From: an uncultured Faecalibacterium sp.
GTDB taxonomy: Bacteria; Bacillota; Clostridia; Oscillospirales; Ruminococcaceae
Direction: 5' to 3'
NCBI GenBank assembly: GCA_900539945.1
Contig: UQDV01000014.1
Location: 1-61,955 of the forward strand
DNA length: 61,955 bases
The notes under the pieces: generated by a model
What the model was told of the DNA's origin: nothing
What the model saw: only the letters and a program-made list of their open reading frames with translations
The model's database searches: none
Shown: one piece after another, positions 1 through 8,402 of the stretch
Numbering within the stretch: position 1 is the first letter of the stretch
Layout: each line of letters begins with the position of its first letter
Position numbers and translations under genes: made by a program

Positions 1-143
1 GCAACCGTGGGCCCCGTCCTTCCGGTGTGCCGGAGCGCACCTATGCGCCCCGCGATGCCGAGACTGCCGCACCGGTGGCACCCAAGCGCACCGAGCGCGT
101 GGATGATTTTGCTGATTTCAGCTTTGGCAAGATCGAGCTGTAA
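1..143 (+). CDS. khpB: 3' end of KhpB (Jag) RNA-binding protein, partial
   Basis: Only the last 46 codons are in the window, ending with TAA at 141-143; the readable frame starts at base 3. The visible tail is rich in Pro, Arg, Ala and Thr and ends DFADFSFGKIEL, a disordered C-terminal extension with no domain in view. The identification rests on context: in Firmicutes the gene directly before mnmE near the origin is usually jag/khpB, which encodes a KH and R3H domain RNA-binding protein partnered with KhpA. Sequence alone does not prove the family. A terminator follows at 160-194, so this gene probably ends the upstream rnpA-yidC-type operon. Confidence 0.5.
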   Translation, partial: NRGPRPSGVPERTYAPRDAETAAPVAPKRTERVDDFADFSFGKIEL

Positions 144-159
144 CAGGATCTTTTAACAT

Positions 160-194
160 AAAGCCGGGCAGTCCGTAATGGGCCGCCCGGCTTT
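160..194 (+). terminator. Intrinsic terminator after khpB
   Basis: A perfect 10-bp stem AAAGCCGGGC / GCCCGGCTTT (160-169 with 185-194) is followed by a short T-rich stretch. Confidence 0.8.
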
Positions 195-997
195 GTTGTT
201 TGTGGGGGGAACCGCTGCCCCTGGCAATGTGAGGCCTCTGCTGCCTTCCACCGGGCAGGGACGCTCCGCTGGGCCAGAGGTAGGGAGGGGTGTTCCGACT
301 CCCCCCTCCCTTCCTCTGGACTCCACCCACCCCACAATGCAACAACTGCGACCGCCGCCAGCGGCGGAAACAGGAAGCAATTGTTGGGGCAGCGGCCAGC
401 AAGACGCAAGTGCCGCTCAAGGCACGAAGCGGATGCTGGGAGCCGCAACCCGATTCCAGGGCTGCTCGCCCTTGACAAACCCAAAGAAGTGGGCTCCACC
501 GGAAAAAACTGGAGATTCACACCTGATTGGCGTGAAGATCTCTTAACCGTTTTTTTCGGCTCCGCCGATTGGTGGCCCCTCAGTCGCTGTGCGACAGCTC
601 CCCCCGGGGGAGCGGTTGGTATGGCGGTAAACTTTGCCGCTTTGCCAAGGGCTCTCCCTTTGGGAGAGCTGGCAAATCCGCAGGATTTGACTGAGAGGGC
701 GAGGCTGTCCGAAAAAGGGCGCAGACGGCCAGGAGAGAACCCTCCCGTGAAAATGCTGCCCCAGGCGGTCCGCAGACTTTCCGGTACCACAAAATTAAAA
801 TAATTCTTCTGCGCTTTTCCACCAAGATTTCAGAAGATGTGGAAAAACCCATCGGTGGGTGTATCTTTTTGCGAAAAAACGTGGTAAAATAAGCTGTAAA
901 ATCTGAAAGTGCGTTCTCTCGGCAGCTCTGGCCGCCGGGAGGCCCCCAACACCCCATTGCCCCGGCGGCCAAAGGCCCCGGGCAGAAAGGAACAACT
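195..997. other. Gene-free 0.8-kb interval before mnmE, built of intergenic repeats
   Basis: No convincing gene: short open frames occur on both strands but lack ribosome sites and recognisable products. The first part (about 220-470) is GC-rich with short inverted repeats. The middle (476-614) is a dispersed repeat with a second copy at 2556-2695. About 645-690 carries a fragment of the CTCCCTTTGGGAG type. About 727-815 resembles the region around 2734-2800 but with a decayed hairpin. The mnmE ribosome site AGGAAC lies at the end. Confidence 0.6.
476..614. repeat. Dispersed intergenic repeat, copy 1
   Basis: This stretch aligns almost end to end with 2556-2695. Both copies hold CCGGAAAAAACTG, a TTCAC...GTGAAGATC hairpin, CGACAGCTCCCCCCGGGGGA and the same order of short palindromes. 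It is non-coding and looks like a genome-wide intergenic repeat of this lineage. Confidence 0.75.
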
Positions 998-2368
998 ATG
1001 CAGGGATCGACCATTGCCGCCATTGCCACCGCCCCCGGTGCGGGCGGCATCGCGGTGGTGCGCCTGTCCGGTGCGCAGAGCTATGCCGTGGCAGAGCGGG
1101 TGTTCCGCCCGGCAAACCCGGGCAAAAAGGTGGCGCAGGCAAAAGGCTACACGGCATTGTTCGGCCATTTTGTGGACGGCGGCGAGAAATTTGACGAGGG
1201 CGTGGCTCTGTTTTTCCGTGCGCCCCACAGCTATACCGGCGAGGATGTGGTGGAGCTTTCCTGCCACGGCGGCAGTGCGGTGGCACGCCGTCTGGTGGAG
1301 GCCTGTCTGGCAGCCGGTGCGCAGCCGGCGGCCCCCGGCGAGTACACCCGCCGTGCGTTCCTGAACGGCAAACTGGGCCTGACGCAGGCCGAAGCGGTCA
1401 TGGACCTGATCTCGGCCGACGGGCGGCAGGGGGCAGCGCTGGCCAATGCGGCCCTGTCCGGTGCGCTGGCCCGCAAGATCGGGGAACAGAAGGATGCCCT
1501 CACCGCCCTGCAGGCCCATCTGGCAGCCTGGGTGGATTTCCCGGAGGAAGATGTGCCGGAGCTGGACGAAGCCCATCTGCGCAGCGTTCTGGGCAGCGTG
1601 CAGGAGACGCTGGACGGGCTGATCCGCAACTATCAGGCGGACACCGTCCTGCGCGAGGGCGTGGACTGTGCCATCGTGGGCCGCCCCAATGCGGGCAAGT
1701 CCACCTTGCTGAATCTGCTGGCCGGGTTCGACCGTGCCATCGTCACCCCGGTGGCAGGCACCACCCGCGACGTGGTAGAGCAGGCGGTGCAGCTGGGGGA
1801 TATCCGGCTGAACCTCTTTGACACCGCCGGTCTGCGCGAGACCGAGGACGCCATTGAAGCGGAGGGCATCCGCCGCAGCTGGAAGAAACTGGAAGAGGCT
1901 GGCCTGATCCTGGCGGTGTTCGATGGCTCGGAGCCGCCTACCCGGGAAGATCTGGAGCTGGCCCGGCGCTGTGCGGGCCGCCCGGCCATTGCCCTGGTGA
2001 ACAAGGAAGATAAACCCACGCAATTTGATGCGGAGCTCATCGCCTCGTACTTTGCCATGGTGCTGCCGGTGTGCTGTCAGGAAGAGGGCAGCCGCAAGGT
2101 CATTGCGGCCGCCGTGGCGCGCCTGCTGGGCACCAGTCAGATCGACCCCCACGCGGCCAGCCTGTCCGGACAGCGGCAGCTGTCGGCGGCCCTGCGGGCG
2201 CGGGAGGCCGTGGCAGGAGCGCGGGAGGCCATGGAGGCCGGGTTCGGGCTGGATGCCGTGTCGGTGTGCGTGGATGACGCGCTGGATGCACTGTGTGAGC
2301 TCACCGGCGAAAACGCCTCGGAAGCCGTCATCGAACAGGTGTTCGAGCGGTTCTGCGTGGGGAAATAA
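998..2368 (+). CDS. mnmE: tRNA uridine-5-carboxymethylaminomethyl modification GTPase MnmE
   Basis: 456 aa, normal family length. With MnmG it installs the cmnm5 group at U34 of certain tRNAs, using tetrahydrofolate and glycine. The N-terminal folate-binding domain opens with a TIAAIATAPGAGGIAVVRLSG-like start. A GTPase domain is inserted near residues 220-370: P-loop GRPNAGKS at about 228, switch TTRD, DTAGLRE at about 275, and NKED in the G4 position. The protein ends CVGK, matching the essential C-terminal C-x-G-K motif. The ATG has AAAGGAAC upstream. It is followed by a repeat region rather than directly by mnmG, so the two may be transcribed separately. Confidence 0.97.
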   Translation: MQGSTIAAIATAPGAGGIAVVRLSGAQSYAVAERVFRPANPGKKVAQAKGYTALFGHFVDGGEKFDEGVALFFRAPHSYTGEDVVELSCHGGSAVARRLVEACLAAGAQPAAPGEYTRRAFLNGKLGLTQAEAVMDLISADGRQGAALANAALSGALARKIGEQKDALTALQAHLAAWVDFPEEDVPELDEAHLRSVLGSVQETLDGLIRNYQADTVLREGVDCAIVGRPNAGKSTLLNLLAGFDRAIVTPVAGTTRDVVEQAVQLGDIRLNLFDTAGLRETEDAIEAEGIRRSWKKLEEAGLILAVFDGSEPPTREDLELARRCAGRPAIALVNKEDKPTQFDAELIASYFAMVLPVCCQEEGSRKVIAAAVARLLGTSQIDPHAASLSGQRQLSAALRAREAVAGAREAMEAGFGLDAVSVCVDDALDALCELTGENASEAVIEQVFERFCVGK

Positions 2369-2555
2369 GGGCGGGAATGTTCTCTTTTGACACCAAAAGA
2401 GAAGAAAAGTGCGGCGGTGCCTGCAAGGCATGAAAGCCCCAGTGGGGCTTTCAAGTCGCAGACCGGTTTGTGCAGCAAATGCTGTGCGTTCAGCACAGCA
2501 AGGTTACAGCGATTTCGATGCGCTGGAGCCACGAAAAAGGGGCTGCACGCCCCTT

Positions 2556-2695
2556 TTAACCCCAAAGCAGTGGGCTACACCGGAAAAAACTGAAGATTCA
2601 CGCCTGTTCGGCGTGAAGATCTTTTAACCGTTTTTTCCGGCTTCGCCGATTGATAGCCCTTCAGTCGCTGCGCGACAGCTCCCCCCGGGGGAGCG
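2556..2695. repeat. Dispersed intergenic repeat, copy 2
   Basis: Second copy of the element at 476-614, so the pair flanks mnmE. The hairpin TTCACGCC-TGTTC-GGCGTGAA is better preserved here than in copy 1. Confidence 0.75.
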
Positions 2696-2740
2696 AGCGC
2701 TGCTGCTGCCGTTTCCCGTTATGACCCCACCCGTGAAAAT

Positions 2741-2776
2741 GGGTTACAGGAAAGTCCGCAGACTTTCCTGTAACCC
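2741..2776. repeat. Perfect 16-bp hairpin of a variable-stem palindrome family
   Basis: 2741-2756 (GGGTTACAGGAAAGTC) pairs perfectly with 2761-2776 around the loop CGCA. It is preceded by CCCGTGAAAA and followed by AATTTAAAATAATT and TTCCGCTG, the same surroundings as the hairpins at 42413-42448 and 42630-42665, whose stems have different sequence. Confidence 0.7.
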
Positions 2777-2804
2777 GAAATTTAAAATAATTCTTCCGCT
2801 GAAA

Positions 2805-2829
2805 ATGCCCAGAGTAAAACGGAGGGCAT
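2805..2829. repeat. ATGCCC...GGGCAT palindrome
   Basis: A 25-nt palindrome closely related to the exact inverted pair at 42361-42385 and 42692-42716; it marks the end of the intergenic element before mnmG. Confidence 0.65.
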
Positions 2830-2863
2830 TTCAAATCAATTATTAGAGGAAACCCGAAAGTAT

Positions 2864-4732
2864 ATGAACCACTTAGGAGATTATGATGTGATCGTCATTG
2901 GTGCCGGGCACGCCGGCATCGAAGCGGCCCACGCCGCCGCCACACTGGGCGCCAAGACCGCCGTGTTCACCATGAGTCTGGATGCCATCGGCAATATGCC
3001 CTGCAACCCCAGCATCGGCGGCACTGCAAAAGGAACGTTGGTGCGTGAATTGGATGCCCTTGGCGGCGTGATGGGTCTGGCGGCGGATGCCACCTACCTG
3101 CAGAGCCGGATGCTGAACAAGGGCAAGGGCCCTGCGGTGCACGCACTGCGGGTGCAGACCGACCGCAAACGCTACCACGAATACATGAAGCACGCACTGG
3201 AGCTTACCCCCGGCCTTGCCATCCATCAGGCCGAGGTGGTGGGCCTTGAGGTGGAAAACGGCCGGGTGAAGGGCATCGTTACCCAGCTCAACGGCGAGTA
3301 CACCGCAAAGTGCGTGGTGCTGGCCACCGGCACCAATCTGGGCGGCAAGATCTTTGTGGGCGATGCCTGGTATGCCTCCGGCCCGGACGGTATGCACGCG
3401 GCCAATGCCCTGACCGAGAGCCTGAAGGCTGCCGGTCTGCCCCTGCGGCGGTTCAAGACCGGCACCCCCGCCCGTGTGCACCGGCGCAGCATCGACTTCA
3501 GCCGACTGGAATGCCAGCCCGGCGACCCGGACAACGAGCTGCAGCCCTTCAGCTTCATGACCGACGCCCCCATGCACAACAAGGTGGAATGCTGGATCGC
3601 CTACACGAACCCGGAGACCCACAAGATCATTCTGGACAACATCCAGCGCAGCCCGCTGTACGGCGGCATGATCGAGGGTGTCGGCCCGCGTTACTGCCCC
3701 TCCATCGAGGACAAGGTGGTGCGCTTTGCGGGCAAGGACCGCCACCCCATCTTTGTGGAGCCCTGCGGTGAGAACACCGAGGAAATGTACCTGCAGGGTG
3801 CTTCCAGCAGTCTGCCGGAGGACGTACAGAATGCCTTCTACCGCAGCATCAAGGGCTTTGAGCACATCGAGATCCTGCGCCCGGCCTATGCCATCGAATA
3901 CGACTGTGTGGACCCCACCAGTCTGGAAGCCACGCTGGAAAGCAAGGTGGTGCGGGGCCTGTATGGGGCAGGGCAGTTCAACGGCACTTCCGGTTACGAG
4001 GAAGCTGCCGCACAGGGCCTGCTGGCCGGTTTGAACGCCGCCCGCAATGCACTGGGCAAGGAACAGCTGATCCTGCCGCGTCACACCAGCTACCTTGGCA
4101 CCCTGGTGGATGATCTGGTGACCAAGGGCGTCATGGACCCCTACCGCATGATGACCAGCCGCAGCGAATACCGGCTGACCCTGCGGCAGGACAATGCCGA
4201 CACCCGCCTGACCCCCATCGGCCGGGAATACGGTCTGGTGCAGGACGACCGCTGGGCAAAGTACCAGCACACCCAGAACATTCTGGAAGCGGAGCGCCGC
4301 CGCCTGCACGACGCCCACCTGCGCACTGCCGACCTGCAGGCCGCCATGACGGCGGCCGGGCTGGCCCCGGCAGCCGAGGGCGGCATTGCGGAAGAATTGC
4401 TGCGCCGCCCGGAGATCCACTACGACCTTGTGGCCGGGGTCATCGGCTGGGGGGAGGGGATCACGCCCATGCTGGCGGAACGGCTGGAGACCGAGATCAA
4501 ATATGCAGGCTACATTGCCCGGCAGGACCGCATGATCCGGGAGGTGGCCCGCCACGAAAAGACCCTGATCCCGGAGGATTTTGAATACGCGGACCTTACC
4601 GGCCTGACGCTGGAAGCCCGCGAGAAGCTGGCCCGCATCCGCCCGAAGAATCTGGGCCAGGCCAGCCGCATCCCCGGGGTGTCCCCCTCGGACGTGGCCC
4701 AGCTGAGCATCGCCCTGGCGGCCCACACCTGA
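2864..4732 (+). CDS. mnmG: tRNA uridine-5-carboxymethylaminomethyl modification FAD enzyme MnmG
   Basis: 622 aa, standard length. This FAD/NADH partner of MnmE catalyses carboxymethylaminomethylation of U34 in tRNA. The N-terminus carries the Rossmann dinucleotide motif GAGHAGIEAA near residues 13-22, followed by the conserved MPCNPSIGG and KGTLVREL stretches. The family signature GQFNGTSGYEEAAAQG lies near residue 370. The C-terminal helical domain that contacts MnmE and tRNA is complete, ending with the IPGVSPSDVAQL region. The ATG has an upstream AGAGGAAA. rsmG starts 29 bp downstream, so the two genes are probably co-transcribed. Confidence 0.97.
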   Translation: MNHLGDYDVIVIGAGHAGIEAAHAAATLGAKTAVFTMSLDAIGNMPCNPSIGGTAKGTLVRELDALGGVMGLAADATYLQSRMLNKGKGPAVHALRVQTDRKRYHEYMKHALELTPGLAIHQAEVVGLEVENGRVKGIVTQLNGEYTAKCVVLATGTNLGGKIFVGDAWYASGPDGMHAANALTESLKAAGLPLRRFKTGTPARVHRRSIDFSRLECQPGDPDNELQPFSFMTDAPMHNKVECWIAYTNPETHKIILDNIQRSPLYGGMIEGVGPRYCPSIEDKVVRFAGKDRHPIFVEPCGENTEEMYLQGASSSLPEDVQNAFYRSIKGFEHIEILRPAYAIEYDCVDPTSLEATLESKVVRGLYGAGQFNGTSGYEEAAAQGLLAGLNAARNALGKEQLILPRHTSYLGTLVDDLVTKGVMDPYRMMTSRSEYRLTLRQDNADTRLTPIGREYGLVQDDRWAKYQHTQNILEAERRRLHDAHLRTADLQAAMTAAGLAPAAEGGIAEELLRRPEIHYDLVAGVIGWGEGITPMLAERLETEIKYAGYIARQDRMIREVARHEKTLIPEDFEYADLTGLTLEAREKLARIRPKNLGQASRIPGVSPSDVAQLSIALAAHT

Positions 4733-4761
4733 TCCAGAACAACAGAAAGGAATCAAAACCT

Positions 4762-5469
4762 ATGATCGACAAACAGCGGCTGGAGGCCAAGTGTTCCACA
4801 TGGAACATTGCCCTCACCGGCACCCAGCTGGACCAGCTGGACGCCTTTGCACAGATCCTTGTGGACTACAACCAGAAGGTCAACCTGACCGCCATCACCG
4901 ACCCCGAGGGCATCGAGGACAAGCATTTCCTCGACAGCCTGCTCTTTGCCAGCCAGCCGGAAGTAGCCGGCCGCATGGTGGATGTGGGCGCTGGTGCCGG
5001 GTTCCCGGGCATCGTCACCAAGATCTACAAGCCGGAACTGGAACTCACCCTCATGGAGCCCACCGGCAAGCGGGTGGAGTTCTTGAAGTATGCCTGTGCC
5101 CAGCTGGGCCTGACCGGCGTGGAGTTTGCCAAGGAGCGCGCAGAGGAAGCCGCCCGCAAGGTGTGGCGGGAACAGTTCGATCTGGCCTCGGCCCGTGCCG
5201 TGGCAGCTCTGCCCATGCTGGCGGAATACTGCCTGCCGCTGGTCAAGGTGGGCGGAAACTTTCTGGCCATGAAGGGCGCCTCCGGAGAAGAGGAGCTGGC
5301 CGCTGCCCGCGGGGCCATCAAAAAACTGGGCGGTGCCTATAAGGAGACCCGCACCCTGCACCTGCCCGGCGGCGACACCCGCACCCTGATTTTGTGCCAA
5401 AAGATTTCGCAAACTCCGACAGCCTACCCCAGAAACGGCGGAAAAATCGCCAAAAGCCCGCTGAAATAA
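4762..5469 (+). CDS. rsmG: 16S rRNA (guanine-N7) methyltransferase RsmG
   Basis: 235 aa. It methylates N7 of G527 in the 530 loop of 16S rRNA using S-adenosylmethionine. The SAM-binding motif VDVGAGAGFPG is at about residues 73-83, and the E-x-x-x-K-R-V-E-F-L segment follows. The ATG has AGAAAGGAA upstream. A parS-like site (4792-4807) lies inside the first codons, so this coding region also serves as part of the centromere. The last 20 codons diverge from the usual family end. It sits between mnmG and noc, the usual Firmicutes order. Confidence 0.95.
   Translation: MIDKQRLEAKCSTWNIALTGTQLDQLDAFAQILVDYNQKVNLTAITDPEGIEDKHFLDSLLFASQPEVAGRMVDVGAGAGFPGIVTKIYKPELELTLMEPTGKRVEFLKYACAQLGLTGVEFAKERAEEAARKVWREQFDLASARAVAALPMLAEYCLPLVKVGGNFLAMKGASGEEELAAARGAIKKLGGAYKETRTLHLPGGDTRTLILCQKISQTPTAYPRNGGKIAKSPLK
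4792..4807 (-). promoter_or_regulatory. parS-like site 1, inside rsmG
   Basis: TGTTCCACATGGAACA differs from the canonical TGTTTCACGTGAAACA mainly in the inner bases. Read on the minus strand it is exactly the sequence of the site at 6623-6638. It is the expected binding site of the ParB encoded at 7533. Confidence 0.75.
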
Positions 5470-5566
5470 CGGAATAGCGAACAAAATATGCAAAACCCTG
5501 CCGAACGAAATTTCTGGCAGGGTTTTTGTTTGTGTGGTACACTGGCTCTGAACCAACTTTTCCACA

Positions 5567-5580
5567 TTTTCCCGGGAAAG
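5567..5580. promoter_or_regulatory. Noc-type binding site upstream of noc
   Basis: TTTTCCCGGGAAAG matches the Bacillus Noc site ATTTCCCGGGAAAT at all inner 12 positions. It lies 47 bp before the noc start codon, so it could bind Noc near its own promoter. Confidence 0.5.
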
Positions 5581-5626
5581 CGTGGAAAACAAACCCGGAT
5601 ATGCCGCAAAAAGGAGGAGCCGTGTT

Positions 5627-6421
5627 ATGTTTGAACGGAAGAAGTCCGCCGGAAAAATTTATTTCCTGCCCATCGACCAGATCCATCCGTCGCCGTTCCA
5701 GGCGCGCCGGACCTTTGAGGAACAGGAGCTGGCAGGCCTTGCCCAGAGCATCCGTGAAAACGGTCTGCTGCAGCCCATCTCGGTGCGTAAAGCAGCCGAA
5801 GGTTACGAGCTGGTGGCAGGGGAGCGGCGGCTGCGCGCATGCAAGCTGGCCCAGATGACCACCATTCCGGCCATCCTGTGCAGCTATGCCGATGAGCAGA
5901 CGGCGGCCCTCGGCCTGCTGGAAAATATTCAGCGCACCGACCTGAACCCCTTTGAGCAGGCGCAGGGCCTGCGGGACATTCTGGTGCTGTGGGACTGCAC
6001 CCAGGCCGAGGCCGCCAAGCGGCTGGGCATGGCGCAGCCCACACTGGCCAACAAGCTGCGCCTGCTGCAGCTCACGGGGGACCAGCGCCAGTTCGTGCTG
6101 GACAACAACCTCACCGAGCGTCACGCGCGGGCCGTGCTGCGTCTGCCGGAGAACCGCCGCAGCGAGGCGCTCATCAACATTGCCAAGCGGCGGCTCAACG
6201 CCCGTCAGACCGATCGGTACATCGAACAGTTGCTCAACAGCACCGCAAAAGGGCGGCACCGCATCTCCATGGTCCGGGATGTGCGCATCTTTGTGAACAC
6301 CATCGACCATGCCATCCGGCTGATGACCGACAATGGGGTACCGGCCACGGCCCACCGGGAAGAGAAGGATGGCTACATCGAATACACGGTGCGCATCCCC
6401 ACGGCGGCAGCGGAGAAGTGA
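5627..6421 (+). CDS. noc: Nucleoid occlusion protein Noc / ParB-family CTPase
   Basis: 264 aa. The chosen ATG at 5627 has AAGGAGGAG just upstream; an in-frame ATG at 5582 lacks one. It is a ParB-family protein: N-terminal CTP-binding domain with the GERRLRA box near residue 66 and ENIQRTDLN near 97, then a helix-turn-helix DNA-binding region (QAEAAKRLGMAQPTLANKLRLL) and a C-terminal dimerisation part. The position directly after rsmG, with a second parB after parA, points to Noc, which keeps the division septum off the nucleoid. The short C-terminus and high similarity to ParB leave Noc versus a second ParB open. Confidence 0.85.
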   Translation: MFERKKSAGKIYFLPIDQIHPSPFQARRTFEEQELAGLAQSIRENGLLQPISVRKAAEGYELVAGERRLRACKLAQMTTIPAILCSYADEQTAALGLLENIQRTDLNPFEQAQGLRDILVLWDCTQAEAAKRLGMAQPTLANKLRLLQLTGDQRQFVLDNNLTERHARAVLRLPENRRSEALINIAKRRLNARQTDRYIEQLLNSTAKGRHRISMVRDVRIFVNTIDHAIRLMTDNGVPATAHREEKDGYIEYTVRIPTAAAEK

Positions 6422-6423
6422 AC

Positions 6424-6439
6424 GGTTCCATGTGGAACA
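6424..6439 (+). promoter_or_regulatory. parS-like site 2, just after noc
   Basis: GGTTCCATGTGGAACA has one mismatch to the site at 6623-6638. It begins three bases after the noc stop codon. Confidence 0.7.
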
Positions 6440-6544
6440 GAAAAAACGTGTAAAAAATCTGCAAAATACGCCTGGAAAGAGAACTTTTTGCCTTGTAAAA
6501 ACGGAAAACAGAAGAAAAATACGCACAAAAACGCCTGAAAGCGG

Positions 6545-6573
6545 TTCAAAAAGCCAAGGGAGTGTGCTATACT
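6545..6573 (+). promoter_or_regulatory. Probable promoter of parAB
   Basis: TTCAAA (6545-6550), a 17-bp spacer, and TATACT (6568-6573). The -35 box is weak. parS site 3 lies about 50 bp downstream in the leader, where bound ParB could repress. Confidence 0.5.
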
Positions 6574-6622
6574 ACTAGTTGAGATGTCCGCGCGACGGGA
6601 AACGAGCGGGCACAACTGCGAA

Positions 6623-6638
6623 TGTTCCATGTGGAACA
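6623..6638 (+). promoter_or_regulatory. parS-like site 3, in the parA leader
   Basis: TGTTCCATGTGGAACA lies 25 bp before the parA start codon. It is the reverse complement of the site at 4792-4807, so the central TG gives these sites a direction that the canonical CG core lacks. Confidence 0.75.
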
Positions 6639-6662
6639 ACCAAAATTTCCCGGAAGGAAGAA

Positions 6663-7508
6663 ATGCGCGTGGCAAAAATTGTAGCAATCGCAAACCAGAA
6701 AGGCGGCGTCGGCAAGACCACAACCGCCGTCAACCTGTCCTCCTGCGTGTCGGCTTTGGGCAAAAAGGTGCTCATCGTGGACCTGGACCCCCAGGGCAAC
6801 ACCACCACCGGTTACGGCATCCCCAAGCGCAGTGTGGAGTGCGGCACCTACGAGGTGCTCATCGGCAAGGCGACCGCCGCACAGGCGATCCGCAAGACCG
6901 AGTTCCGCACCGATGTGATCGGCTCCAACACCCGTCTGGCCGGTGCCAGCCTGGAGATGATCGACCTGCCGGGCCGCGAGAGCCGCCTGCGCAAGGCGCT
7001 GGCCGGGGTGCAGAAGGACTATGACTTCATCTTCATCGACTGCCCGCCCAGCCTGGACCTGCTCACCCTGAACGGTCTGAGCGCCTGCGACAGTGTGCTG
7101 ATCCCGGTGCAGTGCGAGTATTATGCGCTGGAAGGTCTGTCGGAGCTCATCAGCACCCTCAAGACCATCCGCAAAAAGTACAACCCCTATCTGGACATCG
7201 AAGGTGTGGTGTTCACGATGTTCTCCCTGCGCTACAACCTCACGGTGCAGGTGGTGGAGCAGGTGCAGAAGTACTTTGGCTCCAAGGTGTACAAAACCAC
7301 GATCCCTCGTTCGATCCGCATCTCTGAGGCCCCCAGTTACGGGCAGCCCATCAATTTCTACGAGCCCAAGGGCAAGGGCAGCGAAGCGTACATGGATCTG
7401 GCCATTGAGTTCGTCAAGAACAACCGGCCGCACGAGCCCAAAAAGACCCGTGCGCGGAGCAAGAGCGCTCCGGAACCGGCACCGGTCAAAAACGCTCTGG
7501 AAGACTAA
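6663..7508 (+). CDS. parA: Chromosome-partitioning ATPase ParA (Soj)
   Basis: 281 aa from the ATG at 6663, preceded by GGAAGGAAG; a longer frame from 6579 runs through the promoter region and parS site 3. The deviant Walker A motif KGGVGKTTT is near residue 12, Walker A' DLDPQGN near 40, and Walker B IFIDCPPS near 120. ParA dimers bind DNA with ATP, are triggered by ParB, and control origin segregation and in many species DnaA activity. The C-terminal 25 residues are basic and Pro-rich, beyond the core fold. parB starts 24 bp downstream in the same operon. Confidence 0.95.
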   Translation: MRVAKIVAIANQKGGVGKTTTAVNLSSCVSALGKKVLIVDLDPQGNTTTGYGIPKRSVECGTYEVLIGKATAAQAIRKTEFRTDVIGSNTRLAGASLEMIDLPGRESRLRKALAGVQKDYDFIFIDCPPSLDLLTLNGLSACDSVLIPVQCEYYALEGLSELISTLKTIRKKYNPYLDIEGVVFTMFSLRYNLTVQVVEQVQKYFGSKVYKTTIPRSIRISEAPSYGQPINFYEPKGKGSEAYMDLAIEFVKNNRPHEPKKTRARSKSAPEPAPVKNALED

Positions 7509-7532
7509 AACACAGGGGGAACAACAAGAACA

Positions 7533-8402
7533 ATGGCAAAAGGAAAAGGAGGACTTGGCCGCGGGCTGGAAAGTCTGTTTGAGGACGCCGCCCCGAGCCT
7601 TGAGTCCGACGCAAAGATCGAGACCCTGCCCCTGCGTGAGATCGAGCCGGACCCCGACCAGCCCCGCAAGACCTTTGACGAAGAGGCACTGGGGGAGCTG
7701 GCCGCCAGCATTGCGGAGCACGGTCTGCTGCAGCCCATTGCGGTGCGGCCCCAGGGACTGGGCGGCTACAGCATCGTGGCCGGCGAGCGCCGGTGGCGTG
7801 CCTGCCGCATGGCCGGCCTGACCGAAGTGCCGGTGGTGGTCAAGGATGTGTCCGACGAGCAGGCCATGGAGCTGGCGTTGGTGGAAAACCTCCAGCGTGA
7901 GGATCTGGACCCGGTGGAAGAAGCCGCCGGCATCCGGGAGCTGATGCTGCGCTGTGACCTGACCCAGGAGCAGGCAGCCCGCAAGCTGGGCAAGAGCCGC
8001 AGCGCGCTGGCCAACAGCCTGCGTCTGCTGAACCTGCCGGAAAACGTACTGGAGCTGCTCAAGAGCGGGTTCCTGAACATGGGCCACGCCAAGGTGATCC
8101 TGGGCCTGCCCACGCCGGAGCTGCAGGAGCAGGCGGCGCAGATCGTGGCGGACAATCAGCTGAACGTGCGCCAGACCGAGGCGCTGTGCAAGAAGCTGGC
8201 AAAGCCCCCGAAGGAAGCAAAAGAACCCGAACCCCGCGGCACCCTGCCGGTGGAAGTGGAAGAGAGCCTCAAGCAGGTGCTGGGCAGCGAGGTGAACGTG
8301 GCCTACCACGGCGGCAAGGGCAAGCTGACGGTGCATTTTTACTCCGATGAGCAGCTGCGCGCCTTTGCAAACCTGCTGGGCCAGTACCAGACCGAAGAAT
8401 AA
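7533..8402 (+). CDS. parB: Chromosome-partitioning protein ParB (Spo0J)
   Basis: 289 aa. The N-terminus KGGLGRGLESLFED is the ParA-stimulating tail typical of Spo0J. The CTP-binding domain has GERRWRA near residue 88 and ENLQREDLDPVEEA near 120; the helix-turn-helix QEQAARKLGKSRSALANSL follows, and a C-terminal dimerisation domain ends the protein. It loads at parS, spreads as a CTP-dependent clamp and recruits SMC. The three parS-like sites at 4792, 6424 and 6623 are its likely targets. The ribosome site is weak (CAGGGGGAAC). Confidence 0.95.
   Translation: MAKGKGGLGRGLESLFEDAAPSLESDAKIETLPLREIEPDPDQPRKTFDEEALGELAASIAEHGLLQPIAVRPQGLGGYSIVAGERRWRACRMAGLTEVPVVVKDVSDEQAMELALVENLQREDLDPVEEAAGIRELMLRCDLTQEQAARKLGKSRSALANSLRLLNLPENVLELLKSGFLNMGHAKVILGLPTPELQEQAAQIVADNQLNVRQTEALCKKLAKPPKEAKEPEPRGTLPVEVEESLKQVLGSEVNVAYHGGKGKLTVHFYSDEQLRAFANLLGQYQTEE

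Larger units (their letters stand above)
2369..2863. other. mnmE-mnmG intergenic region filled with palindromic repeats
   Basis: No gene is supported. In order it holds short hairpins at about 2380-2550, repeat copy 2 (2556-2695), a perfect 16-bp hairpin (2741-2776), an AT-rich TTTAAAATAATTCTTCCGCTG block, and a TGCCC...GGGCA palindrome (2805-2829). The mnmG ribosome site AGAGGAAA is at about 2845-2852. Confidence 0.65.

Noticed and set aside
178..803. Several short open frames upstream of mnmE
   Set aside because: They lie in repeat DNA, have no ribosome site and no recognisable product.
830..2431. Minus-strand frame opposite mnmE
   Set aside because: Antisense shadow; mnmE motifs and ribosome site are on the plus strand.
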